Source: Lateolabrax maculatus
Lineage: Eukaryota; Chordata; Actinopteri; Acropomatiformes; Lateolabracidae
Assembly (NCBI GenBank): GCA_031216445.1
Contig: CM062206.1
Span: 27,927,501-27,991,500, forward strand
DNA: 64,000 nucleotides
Reading direction: 5' to 3'
Both the position numbers and the translations under genes were made by a program. Below the pieces are notes generated by a model that saw nothing but the letters and a program-made list of their open reading frames with translations, made no database searches and was not told the DNA's origin. Below are positions 49,873 through 61,468 of this stretch, one piece after another. Each line of letters begins with the position of its first letter. Within the stretch, counting starts at the first letter, position 1.

Positions 49873-52800
49873 ATGCAGTGGTCGTGTAAGTACTGCACAT
49901 TTTGTGCTGAAAAGAGGTGCTTCTTACTTAAGCATTACCGCTTAAAACACGGGTGCCACACTCGAATATCACCACTACCGTGCCTTTATAAGGAGTGCCT
50001 GTGCACATTTAAATCTTTCAATGCACTCAAAGTCCACTTATCAACATGGCACACTCAAAAGGACCTGGGGAACGTGGGTGAAACTGCTTTCCATTGTCAG
50101 CTGTGTGACTTTGTGGAGCCTTGCACTGGAGCTGACTTTTTTACCCATTTACGAAGACATTTGAAGCTGAAGCAAAAGGTTTCCTGTCCATATCAAGGCT
50201 GTAGCTTTCAGAGCAATGTTTATTCAACCTTTAATGCACATAAAAGCAAAGAACATCAAGACCACAATAAGATGGCATTCAAACCTGAAATTGTGTCACA
50301 TAATGTACTTGAGGTACCTCCACCTAATATAAATATTCAACCTGAGGATAGTGCCCCTGAAACTGATCAGGTTGAGTTTGAGGTTACTGAGCTCAATGAA
50401 GATGTGGGAGACTTGGAGAGTCAGTTGGAACATAATGTAGCTGCTGTTTTTCTGAAAATGTCATCGATTCTTAACATCTCTGAAAATGCCCTGCAAGAAG
50501 TTATAGAGCAGATCAACCAAATTTATGTGCTTTCACAGCCATTGTTACATACCTCGGTTGGAAAAATACTAAATCAACATTGTGGAGATGTTGAGGACTC
50601 TTAAGTGAGTGAGATAGCTAAAGTATTTACTGAGAATAATGTATTCCTGAAATTCACTTCTACTAGGGGGTCATTGTCAACCACTAGCAAGCGAACATCA
50701 TACATTTGAAAAGAATTCTCAGTGGTGACGCCTATTGAGTTTGTCCTAAAAAATGACAGGCAGACAGTTGTGTATATCCCCATACTAAAAATGCTGCAGA
50801 CATTACTAAACAATGGAGAAATTTTAGATAAGGCCATGTCATCTGAGACAAATTTGTCACAAGGATACAGATCTCACAGGGATGGTTACCGGTTTAAAGA
50901 CAATTCTCTCTTGACAGAGGAAGAATTCAGGATTGCTCTTTTCTTGTACATAGATGATTTTGAGGTGGCTAAGCCCTTGGGAACCTCCAGAAAGAAACAC
51001 AAGCTGCCATCTACTGGGTACTTGGAAATCTACACCCTAAATATCGCTCCTCTCTTCATTCCATTCAGCTTGCTCTACTCATCATCGCTGAAGATGATAT
51101 CAGGAAGTTGACTTTAAATGAGAGACCACAGTCTATTGAAGAATTAAAAGTGCAACTGGTAGATAAACTGTCACTGCAGTATGACTTTAAACTGCAGTAT
51201 GAAGATCAAGACTTCCATAATGCCCTCTGCAATTTGACTGAAATAACTGATTTACCTGAAAGAGCTACGCTCAAAATCATCCCTCTTGTGACTCTCCATT
51301 TAACCGCATTGTCATCACCCACCACAACATCAGACACTGAGTGCAGCACAGCAGACACTGAGATCCTGTCGACAGGAAGAGCATCACCATCGCTAAGACA
51401 ACAGTGGCCAGATTTCTTTGACATACCCAATTTCTCAGTTGATGTTGACTATAGACTCAGACAGGCAGATCTTGCCTTTATGAAGGATGGAACACGTATG
51501 ACTCTACCACGAGATATGAAGCATGACATACTAGAAAAGCTTGCTGAGACGATGTACAGTTTCAAGGCTTACCCTAAAGATGATGACTTCAGCAGTGTTG
51601 CAAAAGCACTAATTAGCAAACACCCCTGCCTCACTGAGCCTGGACCACACAGATGGTATGGCTGGAAAAACAGCCTTAAATTATCGCACAAAGCTTCAAA
51701 AAGCTGGATGTGAGGATGTAGCAATCAATGGAGGCAAAAGAAGTAAAGGCAACCCAGAAGGAGAATCCTCAAGCAAGAATATCAAACGGCCAAAAAGAGG
51801 TGAAGCAAACTCCCTACCTAACTTACCTGAAGGACATGATGAAACAAGCCTTGAAAATGCCAGAAAGGTTCTCGTGGAAGAAATGAAGAAGAAACAACCC
51901 AATGGCACTCTCATCTCACAAATGATGGACCAATCATTCCCACTACGCAGACAAGAAATTGTAGAAAAGGAACCTGCTGTACAGAACATTGTTGAACGAT
52001 GGCCAGCACTCTTCACAGACAGGTAAACTATTTTTGTTCTCAACCAATAAAATAATGCCTATCAAAAAGAAATTCAAGGTGTGTGGCTAGAAATCCAAAC
52101 ACACTTGTTGGAATGTTAACACTTCTGCCATCTCTCCATCCCTACCCACCCCTCTCTCTACTTTTCAGGTGTTTGCTGAGTTCAACAGAATCGCAAGTAA
52201 GAATCTTGAGGGAGACTTCTTTGAGGCTCTGGACCAGTATACCCCACGTTTCATTGAACTTTTCAAAACAAGAAGGGGAACTGTTGGCCAGAAGCTCAGT
52301 GAGCTGATGCAGCACATGAGCTGGATGGTAAGTAGGTTAATTTTGCTTTTGATCTGTGTGATAGTTCATCAATCAAGTTCTAAATGAGATGATCCAGCCC
52401 AACCTATTCTATTTCCTGTCTGACTTGTGCTTGTGCCTTGCAAATTACTCTGTTAACTGGTCTTTTCTCTCTCTGTGTATCATTAGACACCAGACGTGAC
52501 AGTACTTCGCTCTGTTGTCCTCAAAGGCATTCCTATTTTACTTGGTGACGACTCCAGTGAATTCTTCAAGACATGCTCTGTAAGTACTTGCACATAAGAA
52601 AAAGTTTGGTCTGCATTAAAATAGAACTATATCTGTGCTGACATAGAAGATGTAATTTTATCTGCACAATATACAATATACATTTTGTACAGTGATTGAT
52701 GTATTTTGTATGGCAATTCCTCCACAGCTAATCTGAGAGGTATTTAAACAGCCAGTAAATAAAAATGAAATTTGCCACATAAACGTTGTACACATTAATT

Positions 52801-53371
52801 AATTGTAAATCTAAGGAGCAGGAGTCCAGGCTGAAAAGTCAGTGTCACTGTTTAAGAATATATGGACCTTGTGGACCATAGCTTTAGTTTAATCATACCA
52901 CATTTATTTTGTTGGTTATATTGTAACAATCCAGTGTGAACACATATTTAAAACCATATTCCCTAGCAAATGCTTTCAACATTAAAAATGAATGTTTAGA
53001 AGAGCATAAATTGCCATGCTGAAGAATGTGTGTGTGTGACTTTGTAGGGTACAGCGAGAGACGAGGCCCTAGAATGCACTGTCGGTGTGCTGACAGTTGT
53101 CAGTGAAGATAATCCTCATGAGGGTCCAAGTTCAGTAGACCTCCAGCCCATCTCCACTGCCATCATTCTGGAGGGAGGTATCATCATGGATCATATAAAA
53201 AAACTTGCCTCAGGCAGTTTGTCTGTTATTTGGGCTTACATATGCTTTGCATTTGGATTACCCAAAATGCATGGCAAATACACTCAACTTCATTCAGACT
53301 GTGATGCTTGGACTGGGAAAGAAAACCTCCCACCAAAACTGTTAACTTTGAAGAACAGTCTACTGGGTTAG
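49873..53371 (+). pseudogene. Zinc-finger / SAMD3-like gene, copy 6
   Basis: Exon 3 49873-52022, exon 4 52169-52327, exon 5 52487-52579, exon 6 53048-53371. Same stops (50602 and 50707) and frameshifts. Ser at residue 4. New changes relative to copies 1-5: Val to Phe in the PB1-like domain (QDF, near 51211) and Tyr to Ser near 51811 (ANSLPNL). Confidence 0.8.
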
Positions 53372-54725
53372 ACCAGTAAAGAGCCATCAGCTGTCAGATA
53401 GCACTTTGTAAATTATGCAGCAGTTAATGTTCTCCTGTTATCAGAGAAAGTTTTATGCTTTCATGCAACTGAGCTGGCTTGTTTATGATCTCAAAAAAAA
53501 AAAAAATTCTATTAAAGTGTACCATGTTATGCTAGTATGCTAATGGTGGAAATAGCGCCACCTTGTGTTGCAAAGAGTTGTTAGATAATGTTGTCAGAAA
53601 GGAACCTAGCAAGGTTGACCTGTTTACATTTGTGTTTTGGGAAAACTTTTAATTATAGTAGTTATAATGTAGTACAAATACAAAACCCAAGAAGTGATGT
53701 TTTTCTGTGTTGGTTTAAACCTTGGACTGATGCTCGCTTTGGGACACAAAAGCATTTGTTGTACTTTCAGTTTTGATCAGAAATGCAATGATTTTGCATG
53801 CACTGAAGTCCTGTAATTATCAGGTGTTTACCTGTTTAATATTGTGAGACTGTTACATGCATAGAATTAGCTCACAAAAATGTGGTTTTATTTTTGCCAT
53901 GTCCATGTCATGTTCTACAGTCAAATCAAACCACAAGTTTGTTGTTTAGCTGCTGTTTTGTACTTGAATGTACAAGAAAGTGATACTTGGGAACAGAACA
54001 CTTGAGGCTGAATAATAGATTTAATGCATATTGTTATTACAATAGCCTAACAGACATAGATCACACTATGAGCAATTTTGCAACTAGCTTTAAAATACAT
54101 TAAATATGACAAGAGGATAGAGAACAGTCATTTTATTGTTTATTGTAAGGTTATTACATGAGTGATAAAACACACATTTTATATTGGAGAATTGGAATCA
54201 AAAGTAACAATATCGAACATTTATTGTTCAGTCTAGATCTGTCAGTGATGCAATTATTTTTTTAATAAATGTTGTAATGCAGCTGAACAAACCCAGTGAG
54301 TGTTCTTTTAAAGTATATGTTTGTGGTGTTTTTCCCTTTATTAGGTAATAACAGCTAAAATAGATAAGAAATGGGAGAAGGACAAGGACCCATTCAAGGA
54401 AATTGGTTTGTTTAATTTAACTGAACTGAAATGAACTGAAAAAAAATGAGTGAGTAGTAAGTAGTAGGTATCATAATTCTAAGTGGGGTTAAATTTGTAT
54501 CAAGCAGTCCACACAAAATGAAAAAATTAAGTTAACACTAAGCATGGCTATTAAGTTACATGAACTTTTTTTTTTTTTTTTTTTTAGTTGTACTACTTGA
54601 TTTGGTACTGCACACTTAAAATAAACAAGCTTTTCTAACTCACTATTCTTAAGATTACTTTGCTTAATTTGCAACGAGTTTGCATACTTTTTTTAAGTAA
54701 GGTCAACTAATTAGATTTTACAGTG

Positions 54726-55596
54726 AGTATACGTACACACGTCTCCCGCAGAGCTATGTTGAAAGTCCCTCAATATTCAGTCGAGTATTGGCTAATGACC
54801 TGCAACACCTAGACGTGTCCAGTACAGTACTACAATATGTAGATGATCTCTTGATATGTAGCACCTCCAAAGCTCAATGTGCACAAGACTCAGTCTCAGC
54901 CCTGATGGCTTTAGAAAAGGGGGCTCACAAGGTGAGTAAAAATAAATTACAGTTTTGCCAGACACAGGTTGAATACTTAGGTAGACAACTCTGTGGCACT
55001 AAATGAGCTATAGTGCCCTCACAAATTGAGGCAGTATCGAAAGCTCCCAAACCACAAACGGTGAGACACATGTCGTCATTTCTGCCATCTCAGCTTTACT
55101 AGAAGCCATACACCATCCAAAAGTGTTAGCCATCATTAAATGCGTAGCTCATCAAAAAACGAATTCCCTGATAGCTAAAGGCAACAACTTAGCAGATGAA
55201 GCCGCAAAACGCATAGCTACACCCACCTGTATAGGACCACTGCTAGTAGCTGGAGATTGTGAACCACTGACAAACTTATATATATATGATATATATATAT
55301 ATATATATATGAGCTATATATATGTGCTGCTATGTAATAGCAGCACAACATCAGGCAAGTCCATATGCACATTCTGTATGGGCAAAAAGGGGGGCAAGTA
55401 TAATCACTGAAGAAGGTCCATCACATGGGCTATGGCGAAGTGCACATGGACATATTGTCCTCCCAACATCTTTGGTACAGGTTGCTACACGTAGTGCGCA
55501 TGGTCAGGACCATTGCACAAGTGGGGAGGTGTTGAGACGCCTTCAAGCAGTCTGGTGGTCACCATTTTTCCGACCTGCGTTTGTAGCTGAGACAAT
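54726..55596 (+). mobile_element. ERV pol 3' part, truncated at the junction (after copy 6)
   Basis: Same breakpoint as the other truncated copies, but with the Lys variant and a TA tract interrupted by TGATA, a combination found only here and after copy 7. Confidence 0.85.
55277..55310 (+). repeat. (TA)n with TGATA interruption
   Basis: Short TA tract with one TGATA interruption, followed by the same TGTGCTGCTAT hairpin. Confidence 0.95.
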
Positions 55597-58500
55597 TTTG
55601 CAAGGAAGGTTTTTTTCTGTTGCTCTGGTATTTCAAGTCTGATACTGCATGTTAGTGTGCTTGTTTTTTGTTTCTATTTTGCCGGGCTTGATGCTAAAAT
55701 GATCTTTTCTTTTCAGATTTTTCAAGAAGACAAAAAACTTCCTATGCAGTGGTTGTGTAAGTACTGCACATTTTGTGCTGAAAAGAGGTGCTTCTTACTT
55801 AAGCATTACCGCTTAAAACACGGGTGCCACACTCGAATATCACCACTACCGTGCCTTTATAAGGAGTGCCTGTGCACATTTAAATCTTTCAATGCACTCA
55901 AAGTCCACTTATCAACATGGCACACTCAAAAGGACCTGGGGAACGTGGGTGAAACTGCTTTCCATTGTCAGCTGTGTGACTTTGTGGAGCCTTGCACTGG
56001 AGCTGACTTTTTTACCCATTTACGAAGACATTTGAAGCTGAAGCAAAAGGTTTCCTGTCCATATCAAGGCTGTAGCTTTCAGAGCAATGTTTATTCAACC
56101 TTTAATGCACATAAAAGCAAAGAACATCAAGACCACAATAAGATGGCATTCAAACCTGAAATTGTGTCACATAATGTACTTGAGGTACCTCCACCTAATA
56201 TAAATATTCAACCTGAGGATAGTGCCCCTGAAACTGATCAGGTTGAGTTTGAGGTTACTGAGCTCAATGAAGATGTGGGAGACTTGGAGAGTCAGTTGGA
56301 ACATAATGTAGCTGCTGTTTTTCTGAAAATGTCATCGATTCTTAACATCTCTGAAAATGCCCTGCAAGAAGTTATAGAGCAGATCAACCAAATTTATGTG
56401 CTTTCACAGCCATTGTTACATACCTCGGTTGGAAAAATACTAAATCAACATTGTGGAGATGTTGAGGACTCTTAAGTGAGTGAGATAGCTAAAGTATTTA
56501 CTGAGAATAATGTATTCCTGAAATTCACTTCTACTAGGGGGTCATTGTCAACCACTAGCAAGCGAACATCATACATTTGAAAAGAATTCTCAGTGGTGAC
56601 GCCTATTGAGTTTGTCCTAAAAAATGACAGGCAGACAGTTGTGTATATCCCCATACTAAAAATGCTGCAGACATTACTAAACAATGGAGAAATTTTAGAT
56701 AAGGCCATGTCATCTGAGACAAATTTGTCACAAGGATACAGATCTCACAGGGATGGTTACCGGTTTAAAGACAATTCTCTCTTGACAGAGGAAGAATTCA
56801 GGATTGCTCTTTTCTTGTACATAGATGATTTTGAGGTGGCTAAGCCCTTGGGAACCTCCAGAAAGAAACACAAGCTGCCATCTACTGGGTACTTGGAAAT
56901 CTACACCCTAAATATCGCTCCTCTCTTCATTCCATTCAGCTTGCTCTACTCATCATCGCTGAAGATGATATCAGGAAGTTGACTTTAAATGAGAGACCAC
57001 AGTCTATTGAAGAATTAAAAGTGCAACTGGTAGATAAACTGTCACTGCAGTATGACTTTAAACTGCAGTATGAAGATCAAGACTTCCATAATGCCCTCTG
57101 CAATTTGACTGAAATAACTGATTTACCTGAAAGAGCTACGCTCAAAATCATCCCTCTTGTGACTCTCCATTTAACCGCATTGTCATCACCCACCACAACA
57201 TCAGACACTGAGTGCAGCACAGCAGACACTGAGATCCTGTCGACAGGAAGAGCATCACCATCGCTAAGACAACAGTGGCCAGATTTCTTTGACATACCCA
57301 ATTTCTCAGTTGATGTTGACTATAGACTCAGACAGGCAGATCTTGCCTTTATGAAGGATGGAACACGTATGACTCTACCACGAGATATGAAGCATGACAT
57401 ACTAGAAAAGCTTGCTGAGACGATGTACAGTTTCAAGGCTTACCCTAAAGATGATGACTTCAGCAGTGTTGCAAAAGCACTAATTAGCAAACACCCCTGC
57501 CTCACTGAGCCTGGACCACACAGATGGTATGGCTGGAAAAACAGCCTTAAATTATCGCACAAAGCTTCAAAAAGCTGGATGTGAGGATGTAGCAATCAAT
57601 GGAGGCAAAAGAAGTAAAGGCAACCCAGAAGGAGAATCCTCAAGCAAGAATATCAAACGGCCAAAAAGAGGTGAAGCAAACTCCCTACCTAACTTACCTG
57701 AAGGACATGATGAAACAAGCCTTGAAAATGCCAGAAAGGTTCTCGTGGAAGAAATGAAGAAGAAACAACCCAATGGCACTCTCATCTCACAAATGATGGA
57801 CCAATCATTCCCACTACGCAGACAAGAAATTGTAGAAAAGGAACCTGCTGTACAGAACATTGTTGAACGATGGCCAGCACTCTTCACAGACAGGTAAACT
57901 ATTTTTGTTCTCAACCAATAAAATAATGCCTATCAAAAAGAAATTCAAGGTGTGTGGCTAGAAATCCAAACACACTTGTTGGAATGTTAACACTTCTGCC
58001 ATCTCTCCATCCCTACCCACCCCTCTCTCTACTTTTCAGGTGTTTGCTGAGTTCAACAGAATCGCAAGTAAGAATCTTGAGGGAGACTTCTTTGAGGCTC
58101 TGGACCAGTATACCCCACGTTTCATTGAACTTTTCAAAACAAGAAGGGGAACTGTTGGCCAGAAGCTCAGTGAGCTGATGCAGCACATGAGCTGGATGGT
58201 AAGTAGGTTAATTTTGCTTTTGATCTGTGTGATAGTTCATCAATCAAGTTCTAAATGAGATGATCCAGCCCAACCTATTCTATTTCCTGTCTGACTTGTG
58301 CTTGTGCCTTGCAAATTACTCTGTTAACTGGTCTTTTCTCTCTCTGTGTATCATTAGACACCAGACGTGACAGTACTTCGCTCTGTTGTCCTCAAAGGCA
58401 TTCCTATTTTACTTGGTGACGACTCCAGTGAATTCTTCAAGACATGCTCTGTAAGTACTTGCACATAAGAAAAAGTTTGGTCTGCATTAAAATAGAACTA

Positions 58501-60593
58501 TATCTGTGCTGACATAGAAGATGTAATTTTATCTGCACAATATACAATATACATTTTGTACAGTGATTGATGTATTTTGTATGGCAATTCCTCCACAGCT
58601 AATCTGAGAGGTATTTAAACAGCCAGTAAATAAAAATGAAATTTGCCACATAAACGTTGTACACATTAATTAATTGTAAATCTAAGGAGCAGGAGTCCAG
58701 GCTGAAAAGTCAGTGTCACTGTTTAAGAATATATGGACCTTGTGGACCATAGCTTTAGTTTAATCATACCACATTTATTTTGTTGGTTATATTGTAACAA
58801 TCCAGTGTGAACACATATTTAAAACCATATTCCCTAGCAAATGCTTTCAACATTAAAAATGAATGTTTAGAAGAGCATAAATTGCCATGCTGAAGAATGT
58901 GTGTGTGTGACTTTGTAGGGTACAGCGAGAGACGAGGCCCTAGAATGCACTGTCGGTGTGCTGACAGTTGTCAGTGAAGATAATCCTCATGAGGGTCCAA
59001 GTTCAGTAGACCTCCAGCCCATCTCCACTGCCATCATTCTGGAGGGAGGTATCATCATGGATCATATAAAAAAACTTGCCTCAGGCAGTTTGTCTGTTAT
59101 TTGGGCTTACATATGCTTTGCATTTGGATTACCCAAAATGCATGGCAAATACACTCAACTTCATTCAGACTGTGATGCTTGGACTGGGAAAGAAAACCTC
59201 CCACCAAAACTGTTAACTTTGAAGAACAGTCTACTGGGTTAGACCAGTAAAGAGCCATCAGCTGTCAGATAGCACTTTGTAAATTATGCAGCAGTTAATG
59301 TTCTCCTGTTATCAGAGAAAGTTTTATGCTTTCATGCAACTGAGCTGGCTTGTTTATGATCTCAAAAAAAAAAAAAAATTCTATTAAAGTGTACCATGTT
59401 ATGCTAGTATGCTAATGGTGGAAATAGCGCCACCTTGTGTTGCAAAGAGTTGTTAGATAATGTTGTCAGAAAGGAACCTAGCAAGGTTGACCTGTTTACA
59501 TTTGTGTTTTGGGAAAACTTTTAATTATAGTAGTTATAATGTAGTACAAATACAAAACCCAAGGAGTGATGTTTTTCTGTGTTGGTTTAAACCTTGGACT
59601 GATGCTCGCTTTGGGACACAAAAGCATTTGTTGTACTTTCAGTTTTGATCAGAAATGCAATGATTTTGCATGCACTGAAGTCCTGTAATTATCAGGTGTT
59701 TACCTGTTTAATATTGTGAGACTGTTACATGCATAGAATTAGCTCACAAAAATGTGGTTTTATTTTTGCCATGTCCATGTCATGTTCTACAGTCAAATCA
59801 AACCACAAGTTTGTTGTTTAGCTGCTGTTTTGTACTTGAATGTACAAGAAAGTGATACTTGGGAACAGAACACTTGAGGCTGAATAATAGATTTAATGCA
59901 TATTGTTATTACAATAGCCTAACAGACATAGATCACACTATGAGCAATTTTGCAACTAGCTTTAAAATACATTAAATATGACAAGAGGATAGAGAACAGT
60001 CATTTTATTGTTTATTGTAAGGTTATTACATGAGTGATAAAACACACATTTTATATTGGAGAATTGGAATCAAAAGTAACAATATCGAACATTTATTGTT
60101 CAGTCTAGATCTGTCAGTGATGCAATTATTTTTTTAATAAATGTTGTAATGCAGCTGAACAAACCCAGTGAGTGTTCTTTTAAAGTATATGTTTGTGGTG
60201 TTTTTCCCTTTATTAGGTAATAACAGCTAAAATAGATAAGAAATGGGAGAAGGACAAGGACCCATTCAAGGAAATTGGTTTGTTTAATTTAACTGAACTG
60301 AAATGAACTGAAAAAAAATGAGTGAGTAGTAAGTAGTAGGTATCATAATTCTAAGTGGGGTTAAATTTGTATCAAGCAGTCCACACAAAATGAAAAAATT
60401 AAGTTAACACTAAGCATGGCTATTAAGTTACATGAACTTTTTTTTTTTTTTTTAGTTGTACTACTTGATTTGGTACTGCACACTTAAAATAAACAAGCTT
60501 TTCTAACTCACTATTCTTAAGATTACTTTGCTTAATTTGCAACGAGTTTGCATACTTTTTTTAAGTAAGGTCAACTAATTAGATTTTACAGTG
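55597..60593 (+). mobile_element. 5'-truncated transposon, copy 7 (short unit)
   Basis: Identical junction at 55596/55597. Right end CAGTG at 60589-60593, followed by AGTA. The 3' region 59243-60593 holds no further gene. Confidence 0.85.
55744..59242 (+). pseudogene. Zinc-finger / SAMD3-like gene, copy 7 (promoterless)
   Basis: Exon 3 55744-57893, exon 4 58040-58198, exon 5 58358-58450, exon 6 58919-59242. Same stops (56473 and 56578) and frameshifts. Leu at residue 4; Phe and Ser changes shared with copy 6. A T-to-G change and neighbours at about 55659 lengthen the apparent open frame upstream, but that is still intron. Confidence 0.8.
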
Positions 60594-61468
60594 AGTATAC
60601 GTACACACGTCTCCCGCAGAGCTATGTTGAAAGTCCCTCAATATTCAGTCGAGTATTGGCTAATGACCTGCAACACCTAGACGTGTCCAGTACAGTACTA
60701 CAATATGTAGATGATCTCTTGATATGTAGCACCTCCAAAGCTCAATGTGCACAAGACTCAGTCTCAGCCCTGATGGCTTTAGAAAAGGGGGCTCACAAGG
60801 TGAGTAAAAATAAATTACAGTTTTGCCAGACACAGGTTGAATACTTAGGTAGACAACTCTGTGGCACTAAATGAGCTATAGTGCCCTCACAAATTGAGGC
60901 AGTATCGAAAGCTCCCAAACCACAAACGGTGAGACACATGTCGTCATTTCTGCCATCTCAGCTTTACTAGAAGCCATACACCATCCAAAAGTGTTAGCCA
61001 TCATTAAATGCGTAGCTCATCAAAAAACGAATTCCCTGATAGCTAAAGGCAACAACTTAGCAGATGAAGCCGCAAAACGCATAGCTACACCCACCTGTAT
61101 AGGACCACTGCTAGTAGCTGGAGATTGTGAACCACTGACAAACTTATATATATATGATATATATATATATATATATATATATGAGCTATATATATGTGCT
61201 GCTATGTAATAGCAGCACAACATCAGGCAAGTCCATATGCACATTCTGTATGGGCAAAAAGGGGGGCAAGTATAATCACTGAAGAAGGTCCATCACATGG
61301 GCTATGGCGAAGTGCACATGGACATATTGTCCTCCCAACATCTTTGGTACAGGTTGCTACACGTAGTGCGCATGGTCAGGACCATTGCACAAGTGGGGAG
61401 GTGTTGAGACGCCTTCAAGCAGTCTGGTGGTCACCATTTTTCCGACCTGCGTTTGTAGCTGAGACAAT
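60594..61468 (+). mobile_element. ERV pol 3' part, truncated at the junction (after copy 7)
   Basis: Same as 54726-55596: Lys variant, TGATA-interrupted TA tract, same breakpoint. Confidence 0.85.
61145..61182 (+). repeat. (TA)n with TGATA interruption
   Basis: As at 55277, four bases longer. Confidence 0.95.

Larger units (their letters stand above)
47323..54725 (+). mobile_element. Full-length CACTG...CAGTG DNA transposon, copy 6 (7403 bp)
   Basis: Left end at 47323, right end CAGTG at 54721-54725, AGTA on both sides. Slightly longer than copies 1 and 4 because of GATA, TG and T-run expansion. The 3' region (53372-54725) has gamma-type variants shared with copy 7 and no further gene. Confidence 0.85.
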
